This document shows, piece by piece, positions 6,890-16,574 of a stretch of 54,629 nt of DNA. The DNA is from Oscillospiraceae bacterium. GTDB taxonomy: Bacteria > Bacillota > Clostridia > Oscillospirales > Oscillospiraceae. Location of the stretch: assembly GCA_910575815.1 (NCBI GenBank), contig CAJTFN010000024.1:1-54629 (forward strand). Reading direction: 5' to 3'. The notes under the pieces are model-generated. The model did no database searches, was not told the DNA's origin, and was given only the letters and a program-made list of their open reading frames with translations. Within the stretch, counting starts at the first letter, position 1, and every line of letters begins with the position of its first letter. The position numbers and the translations under genes are program-made.

Positions 6890-8491
6890 TCAGGTGTCCC
6901 ATTTTTCAAGCAGCTGGCGCAGCTGGTCGGCGTACTTGGCCAGAGACTTGTTGTCCCGGCCCCGGCTGCGCTTGATGAACTCGGTGAGCATACCGCCCAC
7001 GGACACCAGGCGCTCGTAAGCTGGCGCAGCCTTGGAGCTGCCGGCCACCTTGGCCTTGCGCTCCGGGAGATACCCTCGTTCCAGCATGGTGTTGGCGGCC
7101 AGATCATAGACCTCCGTATATTGAGGAGCGTGGGCGGGGATGCCCATGTTCTCCAGGGTCTGGGCGAAGAAGGGCGCCACCTCCCGGTCTCCGTGGACCA
7201 CGAAGACGTGCTGGGGCTTGGGGTCCTGGAAGCCGGAGATCCATTTGAGGAGGTGATCCCGGTCCGCGTGGGAGCTCAGGCCGGTGAAGTTCTCCAGGCG
7301 GGCCTGGACGGTAATCTCTTCGCCGAAGAGCTTGACGCTTTTCGCGCCCTCCAGAAGCTGGCGGCCCAGAGTGCCTTCTCCCTGGTAGCCCACGAAGAGG
7401 ATGGTGCACTCCCGCCGCCAGAGATTGTGTTTTAAGTGGTGACGGATCCGGCCCGCATCGCACATGCCGGAGGCGGAGATGATGACCTTGGGAGTGGGGT
7501 CCTCATTGAGGGCCTTAGACTCCTCGCTGCTCTCCGTCAGGCAGAGGTTGGGGAAGCGGAACATGTTCGTGCCCTTCCGGACCAGCCAGACGGCGTCGTG
7601 GTCCATGTAACCCCGGAGGTCCCCGTCAAAAATGGAGGTGGCCTTTTTGGCCAGGGGGGAGTCGATGTAAACCGGGAAATCCGGGCAGGAGCGGACCATG
7701 TGCTGTTCCTTGATCTCCCGGATGAAATACAGCAGCTCCTGGGTCCGGCCCACGGCGAAGGAGGGAATGATGACGTTGCCGCCCCGGGCCATGGTCTCGT
7801 CGATGATCTGGGCCAGATGGTCGGTGTAGGCCCAGCTCTCCGGGTGGTTCCGGTCGCCGTAGGTGGATTCCATCACCACGTAGTCCGCCCCGGCCAGCTG
7901 CACCGGGTCCCGGATGACGGGCTGGTTGATGTTGCCGATGTCCCCGGAGAAGACGATGCTCTTTTTCACGCCGTTTTCCCGCAGGTCCATGGCCACGAAG
8001 GCGGAGCCCAGCAGGTGCCCCGCGTCGGTAAACTCGATGTCCACGCCTTCGCAGAGGTTGATGAGCTCGCCGTACTCGCAGACAACCATGAATTCCTTCA
8101 CCCGCTCCGCGTCCTCCACGGTGTAGAGGGGCTCGGTCCGGGGGGCGCCGGAGCGCTCGCCCTTGCGGTTTTTCCACTCCGCGTCCTGCTCCTGAATGTG
8201 GGCGGAGTCCAGCAGCATGATTTCCAGCAGCTGGGCGGTGAGGCGGGTGGTGAGGATGCGGCCCTTGAAGCCCTGCTTGATGAGCATGGGAATCCGGCCG
8301 GAGTGGTCGATGTGGGCGTGGGTGACCAGGACGTAGTCGATGGTGTTGGCGGCAAAGGGAAATTCGCCGTTGGAAACCTCGTCCCGGCCCTGCTGGAGGC
8401 CGCAGTCGACGAGAATGCGGGTGTCGTTGATCTCCAAGCAGTGGCAGCTTCCGGTGACGCATTGGTCCGCGCCGTAAAAGCTGAGCTTCAT
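6890..8491 (-). CDS. MBL-fold/beta-CASP RNA-processing hydrolase
   Basis: 533-residue metallo-beta-lactamase-fold protein with the beta-CASP insertion, as in CPSF-73/YsH1-type and bacterial RNase relatives. The metal site is THAHIDHSG (residues 57-65), with DAGHLLGSA and FSGDIGN further on; beta-CASP motifs include IPSFAVGRTQELL and SGMCDAGRIRHHLKH, and LSSHADRDHLL plus VVHGD near the C-terminus. Expected activity is endo- or 5'-exoribonuclease; the substrate is unknown. ATG at 8491 has GGAGGG upstream. A sigma-A-like promoter lies at 8524-8552. It probably heads a two-gene unit with rlmD. Confidence 0.88.
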   Translation of the reverse strand: MKLSFYGADQCVTGSCHCLEINDTRILVDCGLQQGRDEVSNGEFPFAANTIDYVLVTHAHIDHSGRIPMLIKQGFKGRILTTRLTAQLLEIMLLDSAHIQEQDAEWKNRKGERSGAPRTEPLYTVEDAERVKEFMVVCEYGELINLCEGVDIEFTDAGHLLGSAFVAMDLRENGVKKSIVFSGDIGNINQPVIRDPVQLAGADYVVMESTYGDRNHPESWAYTDHLAQIIDETMARGGNVIIPSFAVGRTQELLYFIREIKEQHMVRSCPDFPVYIDSPLAKKATSIFDGDLRGYMDHDAVWLVRKGTNMFRFPNLCLTESSEESKALNEDPTPKVIISASGMCDAGRIRHHLKHNLWRRECTILFVGYQGEGTLGRQLLEGAKSVKLFGEEITVQARLENFTGLSSHADRDHLLKWISGFQDPKPQHVFVVHGDREVAPFFAQTLENMGIPAHAPQYTEVYDLAANTMLERGYLPERKAKVAGSSKAAPAYERLVSVGGMLTEFIKRSRGRDNKSLAKYADQLRQLLEKWDT

Positions 8492-8523
8492 AGTGAGGCC
8501 CTCCTTATCTCTTAGTACAAATC

Positions 8524-8552
8524 ATTGTAACACATTTTGACGGAATATACAA
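8524..8552 (-). promoter_or_regulatory. Promoter of the MBL-rlmD unit
   Basis: On the minus strand TTGTAT (8552-8547), 17-bp spacer, TACAAT (8529-8524). It lies about 33 bp ahead of the ATG at 8491 with a GGAGGG site between. Confidence 0.65.
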
Positions 8553-8677
8553 GGAACAATCGAATGATTTTGTCCGGTTTAGAAAAAATGACCAGCGGTT
8601 TTCCCCGGCTGGACAGGGAAGGGGGGAAGGGAGTATAATGCGCTTACAGCTGGCACACCGGAAAGGAGGAGAACGCC

Positions 8678-9853
8678 ATGCCCCGCACGCTGCTGATTCC
8701 CGCCCTTCTGGACGATTGGTTCCCCTTGCTGCGGCACGCGTTCGCCTCCCGGGAGTGGGAGCCGGTCTTGCTGCGGGAGGAACGGGGCCTGGCGGACCGG
8801 GGAATGCGGTATTTCCACAATGAATTGTGCTACCCCGTCTTTCTGGTGGCGGGGCAGGTGCTGGCCGCCCTGGAATCCGGGGAGTATGACCCGGCGGAGT
8901 GCGGCGTGCTGATGGGACAGGCCGGAGACGAGTGCCGGGGCTCCTGCGGCATCCGGCTGATGCGGAAGGCGCTGGACAAGGCGGGATACCCGGAGGTGGC
9001 GCTGCTGTCTCTGAACGTCCGGGATATCGACCGGGACACGGGCCTTCCCATCACCCTGCCGATGATCCGACGGGCGCTGGCGGCGGCGGTGTGGGGAGAC
9101 GCGCTGGCGATTGCCCGAAACCAGGTGCGGCCCTATGAGGTCCGCCCCGGCGGCGCGGAGGCGCTTTGGCGGCGCTGGACGGAGACGCTGGGGGAGGACC
9201 TGCGCCGGGGGACGGGCCTTTCCAGGCGCCGCATTTTGGAGCGCTGCCGGGAGATCGCGGCCTCCTTCCGCCGGATTGAGACGGCGCCCGGAGACGCGCA
9301 GAGGGTTGCCGTTGTGGGGGAAATCTACACGAAGTACTGCCATCTGGGAAACTGGAACCTGGAGCGGTATCTGGCTGCGGAGCGCTGTGAAATCGGAGTG
9401 GGCGGCCTTACCTGGTACGCCCTCTATTATATGGATACCCACAGCCTGAAGGGCCCCGCCTACCAGCGGAAGGCGTACCGCTTCCTCTCCGGATGGCTGG
9501 GAGGAATCCAGCGGGAGCTGCTGGCGGTTTTGCGGGAGGCCGGATTTCACACTCTGCCGCCGCTGGCGGAGCTGAAACGCCGGGCGGAGGGCTTCGCGCC
9601 TTTAAACTGCACCGTGGCCGACGGGTGGCTCGTCACCGCCGAGGCGGCGGCCTGGGCTGGACTCGGGTATCGGAAGATTCTCTGCGTCCAGCCCTTTGGC
9701 TGCCTGCCGGGACATATTTTCGGCAAGGGGCAGTACGCCGCCCTTCAGCGAAAACTGCCGGACGCCCTGCTGGTCAGCGTGGATTATGACGCCAGCACCG
9801 GCGAGGGGACCGTGGAGAGCCGCGTCCGGATGCTGCTGGACACGGAACTGTGA
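8678..9853 (+). CDS. HgdB-like 2-hydroxyacyl-CoA dehydratase-related protein
   Basis: 391 residues, start ATG with AAAGGAGGAG upstream. The pattern LCYPVFLVAGQVLAALESGE, then GQAGDECRGSCGIRLMRKAL, and later AEAAAWAGLGYRKILCVQPFGCLPGHIFGKG, is that of the D-component/DUF2229-type proteins related to 2-hydroxyglutaryl-CoA dehydratase and benzoyl-CoA reductase. These normally work with an ATP-dependent activase carrying an iron-sulphur cluster. No activase domain is fused here and none is adjacent, so the true function is uncertain. Its final Asp-rich part (DALLVSVDYDASTGEGTVES) also fits the family. Confidence 0.7.
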   Translation: MPRTLLIPALLDDWFPLLRHAFASREWEPVLLREERGLADRGMRYFHNELCYPVFLVAGQVLAALESGEYDPAECGVLMGQAGDECRGSCGIRLMRKALDKAGYPEVALLSLNVRDIDRDTGLPITLPMIRRALAAAVWGDALAIARNQVRPYEVRPGGAEALWRRWTETLGEDLRRGTGLSRRRILERCREIAASFRRIETAPGDAQRVAVVGEIYTKYCHLGNWNLERYLAAERCEIGVGGLTWYALYYMDTHSLKGPAYQRKAYRFLSGWLGGIQRELLAVLREAGFHTLPPLAELKRRAEGFAPLNCTVADGWLVTAEAAAWAGLGYRKILCVQPFGCLPGHIFGKGQYAALQRKLPDALLVSVDYDASTGEGTVESRVRMLLDTEL

Positions 9854-9898
9854 TCGTTTCCGCTTTGTAAACTTTTTTCCGGCCGCCCCTGATTTCCT

Positions 9899-9927
9899 TT
9901 GCATTCCAGGGGAAACTGTGGTAAGCT
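9899..9927 (+). promoter_or_regulatory. Possible secA promoter
   Basis: TTGCAT (9899-9904), 17-bp spacer, TAAGCT (9922-9927) with a TG one base before the -10 element (extended -10). The ATG of secA is 71 bp downstream. Confidence 0.45.
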
Positions 9928-9997
9928 ATGCTTGTTTTATTATGAAATTCCCGCCCTTCCGGGCGGCGGAACAATCGAAAGGAAGTTTCAAACAATC

Positions 9998-12748
9998 ATG
10001 GGCCTGATTCAAAAGATTTTCGGCGACTACAGCTCCCGGGAGCTGAAATCCATTACCCCCATCGCGGACAAAATTGAGGCCATGGCCGATGAGTACAAGG
10101 CTATGAGCGACGCACAGCTCCAGGCAAAGACCCAGGAGTTTAAGGAGCGCCTGCAAAACGGCGAGACTTTGGACGATATTCTCCCGGAGGCCTTCGCCAC
10201 CGCCCGGGAAGCGTCGGACCGGGTGCTGGGCCTCCGGCCCTACCGGGTGCAGCTGGTGGGCGGCATCGTCCTTCACCAGGGCCGCATCGCCGAGATGAAA
10301 ACCGGCGAGGGCAAAACCCTGGTGGCGACCCTTCCCGCCTACCTCAACGCCCTGGCGGGGAAGGGAGTTCACATTGTCACCGTCAACGACTACCTGGCCA
10401 AGCGCGACAGCGAGTGGATGGGCAAGGTCCACCGTTTTCTGGGGCTGAAGGTGGGCCTCATTGTCCACGGACTGACCTCCAAGCAGCGCCAGGAGGCCTA
10501 TGCCGCCGATATCACCTACGGAACCAACAACGAGATGGGCTTCGACTACCTCCGGGACAATATGTGCATTTACTCCCAGGAGCTGGTCCAGCGGGGCCAT
10601 TCCTTCGCCATCGTGGACGAGGTGGACTCCATCCTCATCGATGAGGCCAGGACCCCCCTCATCATCTCCGGCCAGGGGGAGAAGTCCACCCAGATGTACG
10701 ATTTGACAGAGATGTTCGTGGCGAAGCTCAAAAAGCAGGTGGTGGTCCAGGTGGACAACAAGGAGGAGGAGGCCGCGGACATCGACGCGGACTATGTGGT
10801 GGACGAAAAGGCCAAAACCGCCACCCTCACCGCCCGGGGCATTGCCAAGGCGGAGGAGTATTTCCATGTGGAGAATCTCTCCGATCCCTCGAATTCCACT
10901 GTTAGCCACCACATTAATCAGGCCCTTAAGGCGCATGGAACCATGAAGCGGGACATTGACTACGTGGTGAAGGATGGGGAGGTCATCATTGTCGACGAGT
11001 TTACCGGCCGTCTGATGTTCGGGCGGCGGTATTCCAACGGCCTCCATCAGGCCATTGAGGCCAAGGAGCATGTCAACGTCAACAGCGAGAACCGTACCTT
11101 GGCGACCATTACCTTCCAGAACTACTTCCGGCTCTATGACAAGCTTTCCGGCATGACTGGTACGGCCATGACGGAGCAGGAGGAGTTCGGCACGATTTAC
11201 AACCTGGACATTGTGGAGATTCCCACCAATCGGCCGAACCAGCGCCGCGACAACCACGACGTGGTTTACAAAACCGAGGCCGGGAAATTCCGGGCCGTCA
11301 TCGCCCAAATCAAGGAGTGCCATGAGAAGGGCCAGCCGGTGCTGGTGGGCACCGTGTCCATTGAAAAGAACGAGCTTCTCTCCAAGCTCTTGGCCCGGGA
11401 GGGCATCAAGCACAACCTCCTCAATGCCAAGAACCACGAGAAGGAGGCGGAGATCGTCGCCCAGGCGGGCAAGCTGGGGGCTGTCACCGTGGCCACCAAC
11501 ATGGCGGGCCGCGGCACCGACATCATGCTGGGAGGCAACGCCGAGTATCTGGCCAAGGCGGATTTGACCAAGGCGGGCTATTCCGACGAGGTCATCGTGG
11601 ACGCCACAGGCTACGCCGACACGGACAACCAAGAGATTCTGGACGCCCGGAAGCTTTTCGCGGAGAAGCTGGCCCAGCACAAGGCCGAGATTGCCGACGA
11701 GGCGGACCGGGTCCGGGAGGCGGGCGGCCTCTTCATCATCGGCACCGAGCGCCACGAGTCCCGCCGGATCGACAACCAGCTCCGGGGCCGCGCGGGCCGC
11801 CAGGGGGATCCTGGCGAGACCAGGTTCTATATCTCCCTGGAGGACGATCTAATGCGTCTGTTCGGTGGGGACCGGATCACGAATATGATGGAGCGCTTCG
11901 ACCTGGACGAGGACACGCCCATTGAGAACCGGATGCTCACCAAGGCCATTGAGAACGCCCAGACCACCGTGGAATCCCGGAACTTCCAGTCCCGGAAGTC
12001 CGTGCTGGAATACGACGACGTGATGAACAAGCAGCGGGAGCTGATTTACGATCAGCGCCGCCAGGTGCTGGACGGCATGGACATCAAGGAGACCGTGCTG
12101 AACATGATGCGCACCTCCATTGGCAATCACGTCAGCCTGGCCTTTGGGGAGAAGCAGCATTTGGACGCCGCCGGGTACCGGGAGATGCTCCGGGGCCTGG
12201 AGGGCATGTACTTCGTCAAGGGCGCCGTGGACGTTCCCGAGGGGGAGGTGCCCGGCAAGAGCCAGGAGGACTTCGACCAGGTGTTCACCGCCGCCGCCGA
12301 GAGCTTTTACGAGGCCAAGGAGACGGAGATTACCAGCCCCATCATGCGGGAGCTGGAGCGGGTTATCATGCTCCGGGTAGTGGATGAATATTGGATGGAC
12401 CACATTGACGCCATGGATGATTTGAAGCAGGGAATCCGGCTTCAGGCTTACGGCAACAACAACCCGGTGGACGTGTACAAGCGGGAGTCCCTGGACATGT
12501 TCGAGGAGATGATCGCCGCCATTCAAGACGAGACGGTCCGGCGGCTGTACGCCGTGCGGCTCCGCAAGGACGAGGAGGTCAAGCGGGAGCGCGTCGCGAA
12601 GGGGATGGTGGAGAACGTCGGCGGCGACGGGACGAAGCCGAAGAAACAACCCACCCGGGTTGTTAAGATTGGGCGGAATGATCCTTGCCCCTGCGGAAGT
12701 GGGCTGAAATGGAAGAAGTGTACTTGCCCTGAATACCATCAGAACTGA
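9998..12748 (+). CDS. secA: Preprotein translocase ATPase SecA
   Basis: Drives Sec-dependent export through SecYEG. ATG at 9998 ([16 protein letters not shown]) follows GAAAGGAAG; a longer in-frame reading from 9899 is not supported. Motifs: Walker [10 protein letters not shown] (about residue 100), [28 protein letters not shown] (Walker B/DEAD), GTDIMLGG, and [15 protein letters not shown]. The C-terminus carries the SEC-C zinc motif [15 protein letters not shown], which binds SecB or ribosomes in other bacteria. 916 residues, complete. It appears monocistronic, with about 370 bp before the next gene. Confidence 0.97.
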   Translation: MGLIQKIFGDYSSRELKSITPIADKIEAMADEYKAMSDAQLQAKTQEFKERLQNGETLDDILPEAFATAREASDRVLGLRPYRVQLVGGIVLHQGRIAEMKTGEGKTLVATLPAYLNALAGKGVHIVTVNDYLAKRDSEWMGKVHRFLGLKVGLIVHGLTSKQRQEAYAADITYGTNNEMGFDYLRDNMCIYSQELVQRGHSFAIVDEVDSILIDEARTPLIISGQGEKSTQMYDLTEMFVAKLKKQVVVQVDNKEEEAADIDADYVVDEKAKTATLTARGIAKAEEYFHVENLSDPSNSTVSHHINQALKAHGTMKRDIDYVVKDGEVIIVDEFTGRLMFGRRYSNGLHQAIEAKEHVNVNSENRTLATITFQNYFRLYDKLSGMTGTAMTEQEEFGTIYNLDIVEIPTNRPNQRRDNHDVVYKTEAGKFRAVIAQIKECHEKGQPVLVGTVSIEKNELLSKLLAREGIKHNLLNAKNHEKEAEIVAQAGKLGAVTVATNMAGRGTDIMLGGNAEYLAKADLTKAGYSDEVIVDATGYADTDNQEILDARKLFAEKLAQHKAEIADEADRVREAGGLFIIGTERHESRRIDNQLRGRAGRQGDPGETRFYISLEDDLMRLFGGDRITNMMERFDLDEDTPIENRMLTKAIENAQTTVESRNFQSRKSVLEYDDVMNKQRELIYDQRRQVLDGMDIKETVLNMMRTSIGNHVSLAFGEKQHLDAAGYREMLRGLEGMYFVKGAVDVPEGEVPGKSQEDFDQVFTAAAESFYEAKETEITSPIMRELERVIMLRVVDEYWMDHIDAMDDLKQGIRLQAYGNNNPVDVYKRESLDMFEEMIAAIQDETVRRLYAVRLRKDEEVKRERVAKGMVENVGGDGTKPKKQPTRVVKIGRNDPCPCGSGLKWKKCTCPEYHQN

Positions 12749-13118
12749 TGGATGGTTCTCCGCCCTTGCGGGCGGGGGAGGGATTCAGCCATGAAGATGG
12801 CTGGTGCTTTGCACCCCCCATTTTCTCGTTTTCTTCCAGAAGAAAACGAGAAAACGGGCCGTGCACGGTCCAAAAGAGAAAAAGAAGTACGGGGGTTACG
12901 ATACGGGGGCGCGCCTGAATGACTGGCGGGAGACAGGAATGACTTCTCACGCGGCGTAGTCATACGGGGGCTGGTGGTTCTCGACTTGGCGTATTTCTCT
13001 TTCCGCTGTCGCTGGCCTGGTGGGTGAATCGGCTTGGATTCTGTGTTCCTCATCTGTGTTTCTGGCGGTAGGCCGCCTAGGAACGGCCGTTCTTTCCCCC
13101 ATTGAAAGGAACAAATAC
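12749..13118. other. Intergenic region with a long hairpin
   Basis: No gene is supported in these 370 bases. A perfect 16-bp inverted repeat with a 2-base loop lies at 12821-12854 (TTTTCTCGTTTTCTTC and its complement). A weaker GC hairpin (CCGCCC/GGGCGG) follows the secA stop at about 12766-12781 but lacks a T tract. The octamer TACGGGGG (or ATACGGGGG) occurs three times between 12887 and 12970. Start of the next gene is supported only at 13119. Confidence 0.6.
12821..12854. repeat. 16-bp perfect inverted repeat
   Basis: Arms 12821-12836 and 12839-12854 with a CA loop. No T tract follows, so a simple intrinsic terminator is not obvious; it could be a bidirectional terminator, a processed RNA element or a cruciform. 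Confidence 0.85.
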
Positions 13119-13385
13119 ATGGACAAGAAAAATGACAGCGTTCTTTTCCTGCTTCAGGATATCAAAGAACTCGTATTCGGGATTGCCTTGAGTCTGTTGG
13201 GCGGAATTTTGATAGTTGCCTCCACCTTGGACTGGGGCGCGAATGAGCTGTTTTTGATTTTGAGCCTCCCGGTGCTGGCCTGGGGCGTGTTTCACGTCTG
13301 GAACGGCTGGACAAATCACGAGCTGGTCGAGAAAAACGGCGAGACGCCAAAACAGGAAGAACAAGGAGGTTCCCATGCCCTTTGA
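13119..13385 (+). CDS. Small two-span membrane protein
   Basis: 88 residues from ATG 13119 (MDKKNDSVLFLLQDIKELVF), with AAAGGA upstream; a longer frame from 13020 is not used. Two hydrophobic segments, about residues 17-37 (ELVFGIALSLLGGILIVAST) and 43-61 (FLILSLPVLAWGVFHVWNG), then a charged tail. I do not recognise a family. The last 11 bases overlap the start of pgeF, so the two are translationally coupled. Confidence 0.7.
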   Translation: MDKKNDSVLFLLQDIKELVFGIALSLLGGILIVASTLDWGANELFLILSLPVLAWGVFHVWNGWTNHELVEKNGETPKQEEQGGSHAL

Positions 13386-14187
13386 AACCCATGAACAAAA
13401 CGGGTTGGTCTGGCTTACTGCCTCCAACCTCTCCGGTGTGCGCCACGGCTTTTCCACCCGCCTGGGCGGCGTGTCCCCCGCCCCCTGGGACAGCCTGAAC
13501 CTCCGTCCCGGCATGGGGGACGGGCGGGATGCCATGCTGGAAAATTACCGCCGCTTCTGCGCCGCCATTGGGGCGGACCTGGAGCAAGCCGTCCTCTCCC
13601 GGCAGGTTCATGAGACCAACGTCCGGGCCTGCACAGAGGCCGACGCCGGGAAGGGCCTCTTTCGGGAGAGGGACTACGACAGCGCCGACGCGCTGGTGAC
13701 GGATGTTCCGGGCTTGACCCTGTTTGTCTTTTCCGCCGACTGTGGCACCGTGTTGCTTCACGACCTGGACTCCGGGGCCGTGGGGGCGGCTCACGCCGGT
13801 TGGCGGGGCTGCGCCGGGGGAATTGTGGAGAAGACGGTTCGGGAGATGACCCGGCGCTACGGCTCCAGGCCGGAGCGGTTACGGGCCGCCCTGGGGCCCT
13901 GTATCGGGCAGAGTTGCTTTGAGAGCGAGGAGGATGTTCCCGCCGCCATGCGGGCGGCTCTGGGCCCGGAGGCGGAGCCCTATTTGGAGATTCGGGGTCC
14001 CAAGTGGCACGTGGATCTGGAGGGCCTGAACCGCCAATGGCTGCTGCGGGCAGGCCTGCTGCCGGAGTGCATAGAGGTCTCCGGCCTTTGCACCGTCTGC
14101 CATCCGGATCTGTTCTGGTCCCACCGGAAAATGGGGGAGGCCAGGGGGGTTCAGGCGGCCGCAATCACAGTGGAAATTCGGAATTAG
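13375..14187 (+). CDS. pgeF: YfiH/PgeF family (laccase-domain) protein
   Basis: Multicopper-polyphenol-oxidase-fold protein; characterised relatives act as purine nucleoside phosphorylases/adenosine deaminases or as a peptidoglycan-editing factor. Diagnostic motifs are HGFSTRLGGVS, SRQVHETNV, FSADCGTVLL, AAHAGWRGCAGG (the zinc/copper-site His and Cys) and GPCIGQSCFE, with CHPDLFWSHR near the end. 270 residues, complete. Ribosome site AAGGAGG precedes the ATG and lies inside the upstream membrane-protein gene. Confidence 0.9.
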   Translation: MPFETHEQNGLVWLTASNLSGVRHGFSTRLGGVSPAPWDSLNLRPGMGDGRDAMLENYRRFCAAIGADLEQAVLSRQVHETNVRACTEADAGKGLFRERDYDSADALVTDVPGLTLFVFSADCGTVLLHDLDSGAVGAAHAGWRGCAGGIVEKTVREMTRRYGSRPERLRAALGPCIGQSCFESEEDVPAAMRAALGPEAEPYLEIRGPKWHVDLEGLNRQWLLRAGLLPECIEVSGLCTVCHPDLFWSHRKMGEARGVQAAAITVEIRN

Positions 14188-14256
14188 GAATTTAAAATGA
14201 AGATAAAGAGACAAAGCCTGGATTTTGGAAGATTTCTAATTCGGTGAAAGGCTTTT

Positions 14257-15780
14257 ATGATGAAACTGCGCAAAATGCACCCTCTGCTTTTAATTCTGCT
14301 CCTCCTAACGGGCTGCTGGCAGGAGGAGCCGCCGGAGGAGCCGGACGAAGGTCTGCCTCCCCTTCAGGAGGAAGAGCCGGAGGAGGAACCGGCGGCGCTG
14401 CCGGAACACTTTGCCCTGCCCTACACGCCGGGGCAGAGCTTGGACCCCGTTGTCTGTGCCGACGGGATGCAGCAGGTTGTGGCCTCGCTGCTCTACGAGG
14501 GACTGTTCCGGCTGGACGGAGATCTGGAACCCCAGCTATGCCTATGCATCAGCTACACCTATGACGCCGATGCCTATCGGTATGTTTTCACCCTCCGGGA
14601 GGGGGTGCACTTCTCCGACGGTACGCCTTTGACGGGCCGTGATGTGAAAGCCACCCTGGAACGGGCCCGGCAGTCCGGGCGCTACCAGAGCCGCCTTTCC
14701 GGTGTCACTTCCATCAGCGCCAAGGAGGGCAGCGTGACCGTCTCCCTCAACGGCCCCAACACCGGTTTTCCGGCGTTGTTGGACATTCCCATTGTCAAAG
14801 CTGGCACCGAGGACGAGCCGGCTCCCACAGGCACCGGCCCCTACTTCTATGCGGAGGAGGAGACCGGAACCTGGCTCATTGCCAATCAATCCTGGTGGAA
14901 GGGAATTGGCCAGCCGGTGGACCGGGTTGCTTTGGTGGAGGCCTCGGACCCCTCCGCCATGCTTTACCGCTTTTCCTCCCATGAGGTGCAGCTTATCATG
15001 GCGGACCTCACCGGCGTACAGGCGGTGAGCACCACCGGCAGCGTGGGCTGTGTGGACGCGGCGTCAACTCTTCTGCAATATGTGGGTTGCAATACCGCCC
15101 GGGCTCCGCTGGACAGCCCGGCGCTTCGGCGGGCTCTGTCGGCGGGGATTAATCGGGCCAACATCACCGGCGCGTTTCTCTCCGGCCACGGGAGTCCGGC
15201 CTTCTTTCCGGTGTCTCCGGCGTCGTCTCTCTACCCTGTGACACTGGAGACCGCTTATTCTCCGGACAGCTTTGCCTTGGCCCTGTCTGCCAGCGGCTAT
15301 ATCCCCGAGGGCGCCTTAACCCTGCTGGTGAACGAGGAGAACAGCTTCAAGAGGGCCATCGCGGACTATCTCGCGGAGACCTGGACCGCCGGGGGACTGC
15401 CGGTGGAGGTTCGGACGCTGCCCTGGGAGGAGTACGCCGCCGCGCTGGCCTCCGGGGATTTTGACCTCTATTACGGGGAGGCTCGCCTTACCGCTGACTG
15501 GAATCTGCGCAGCCTCTTGGAGCCCGGCGGGAGTCTGAATTACGGCCGTTGGTCCAACCCGGAGACCAGTCGTCTTCTGGCGGAATTTGCCGGGGCGGAG
15601 CACCGGGAGAACGCCATGAAGAACCTCTGCGCCCATCTGAAGGATCAAGCCCCCATTTTGCCGGTGTGCTTCAAATCCACCTCCGTGCTGACCTATGCCG
15701 ATGTGGTGGAGGGCTTGACGCCCACGGCGGCGGAGCCGTTGTACAATCTGGGGGAGTGCAGGATACACCTGCAAACGTGA
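14257..15780 (+). CDS. Peptide/nickel-type ABC solute-binding lipoprotein
   Basis: 507 residues, exported lipoprotein: signal LLLILLLLTGC (lipobox at about residue 20) followed by a very acidic Glu/Pro linker. The body belongs to SBP family 5 (DppA/OppA): YEGLFRLDGDLEPQLC, FTLREGVHFSDGTPLTGRDVKATLER, and LRRALSAGINRANITGAF. It would capture oligopeptides or a similar ligand at the outer membrane face for an ABC importer, but no permease or ATPase is adjacent. ATG at 14257 or 14260 are both possible; the ribosome site GTGAAAGG is weak. Confidence 0.85.
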   Translation: MMKLRKMHPLLLILLLLTGCWQEEPPEEPDEGLPPLQEEEPEEEPAALPEHFALPYTPGQSLDPVVCADGMQQVVASLLYEGLFRLDGDLEPQLCLCISYTYDADAYRYVFTLREGVHFSDGTPLTGRDVKATLERARQSGRYQSRLSGVTSISAKEGSVTVSLNGPNTGFPALLDIPIVKAGTEDEPAPTGTGPYFYAEEETGTWLIANQSWWKGIGQPVDRVALVEASDPSAMLYRFSSHEVQLIMADLTGVQAVSTTGSVGCVDAASTLLQYVGCNTARAPLDSPALRRALSAGINRANITGAFLSGHGSPAFFPVSPASSLYPVTLETAYSPDSFALALSASGYIPEGALTLLVNEENSFKRAIADYLAETWTAGGLPVEVRTLPWEEYAAALASGDFDLYYGEARLTADWNLRSLLEPGGSLNYGRWSNPETSRLLAEFAGAEHRENAMKNLCAHLKDQAPILPVCFKSTSVLTYADVVEGLTPTAAEPLYNLGECRIHLQT

Positions 15781-15814
15781 AGCGGAGCGGGCTTGTTCTG
15801 ATGCCGGATTTCCT

Positions 15815-15881
15815 TTTCAAGGGCGCAAAGCCCGACGGCACGAGACCTATATTGTGTTCTGCCTGGGAAGCCCGCCGTCAA
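15815..15881. repeat. Intergenic repeat family, copy 1
   Basis: Matches the region 17042-17107 over about 65 bases; the best block is GCCTGGGAAGCCCGCCG, with GGGCGCAAAGCCCG upstream. The arms GACGGC and GCCGTC can pair, so the unit is a stem-loop. A partial relative (GGGAAGCCTGGGGCAAAGCC) is at about 49634. Confidence 0.6.
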
Positions 15882-15967
15882 GCCTATTCAGCTGCGGCGG
15901 CGATCAACCCCGCGAAGAGGTGTTTTCTCCGGAAAGGGAAGACCCATTTGAAGAAAGGATTTTGCAC

Positions 15968-15994
15968 GGGCCGGACATAGTTCCGGCCCGCGTT
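15968..15994 (+). terminator. Possible terminator hairpin
   Basis: GGGCCGGA and TCCGGCCC (8 bp) with a 6-base loop, followed by GCGTTTT. It lies 188 bp after the solute-binding protein stop, so assignment to that gene is tentative. Confidence 0.4.
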
Positions 15995-16190
15995 TTCGAA
16001 AGCTTCCCATAAATGGGAGGGCACAAGGACCGGAGTTCCCTCGCAAAACGCCTGGGGACTGCCGAACAATGTGCCCTTGGACTGGGGAGCCGATGGGGAA
16101 AGAGGCGAGGAGCGATTTCTGTGATGCTTTTATCGGGAAACTCCGCCCGGTTTTCCAGGATGTGTTGCTTCAGAAGGTCCCGTGAGCGCA

Positions 16191-16222
16191 AAAAAGCCGC
16201 CGTGCAATGCACGGCGGCTTTT
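16191..16222 (-). terminator. rpsU terminator
   Basis: AAAAGCCGCCGTGCA pairs with TGCACGGCGGCTTTT around a single base, and on the minus strand the arm ends in TTTTTT. It starts 10 bp after the rpsU stop; its symmetry would let it work on both strands. Confidence 0.9.
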
Positions 16223-16232
16223 GGCGGATGGA

Positions 16233-16415
16233 TTAATAGTAACGCTTCTTGTTCTTGCGAGCGGCCTCAGACTTCTTGCGCCGCTTCACGCTGGGACTCT
16301 CGTAGTGCTCTCTTTTCCGGACCTCGGCCAGGACGCCGGCCTTGGCGCAGCTGCGCTTAAAACGCTTCAGTGCGCTGTCGATGGATTCATTTTCCTTCAC
16401 ATGGATCTCAGACAT
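16233..16415 (-). CDS. rpsU: 30S ribosomal protein S21
   Basis: 60-residue basic protein [20 protein letters not shown], then [21 protein letters not shown], typical S21. It takes part in translation initiation on the small subunit. GGAGGGAGGG lies upstream, a consensus promoter is at 16495-16523, and a strong terminator follows, so it is transcribed alone. Confidence 0.96.
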   Translation of the reverse strand: MSEIHVKENESIDSALKRFKRSCAKAGVLAEVRKREHYESPSVKRRKKSEAARKNKKRYY

Positions 16416-16494
16416 CTATATTTTCCCTCCCTCCGAGGTATCCGGCTATTTCCAGGATACTTTAAGGGCCATGTTATATGGCTTTAACATCGTC

Positions 16495-16523
16495 ATTATA
16501 CAGATTCCGTCCGAACTTGTCAA
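16495..16523 (-). promoter_or_regulatory. rpsU promoter (consensus sigma-A)
   Basis: On the minus strand TTGACA (16523-16518), 17-bp spacer, TATAAT (16500-16495): a perfect consensus promoter about 80 bp ahead of the rpsU start. Confidence 0.92.
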
Positions 16524-16574
16524 GAGAAATTCTGAAATCTTCCGCGAAATTAATTTTTCCCCGAAACGCCGGTC

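Larger units (their letters stand above)
15781..16190. other. Intergenic region with a repeat unit and a hairpin
   Basis: No gene is supported in these 410 bases. It contains the first copy of an intergenic repeat (15815-15881) and a GC-rich hairpin at 15968-15989 followed by GCGTTTT that may serve as a distant terminator. Confidence 0.6.

Noticed and set aside
9926..11755. 609-codon open frame antisense to secA
   Set aside because: The plus strand encodes an intact SecA; the antisense frame has no family features and results from GC-rich codon use.
16474..16574. C-terminal extension of the NTF2-like frame to 16474
   Set aside because: It reads through the consensus rpsU promoter and lacks family similarity; the shifted frame ending at 16575 fits the family.
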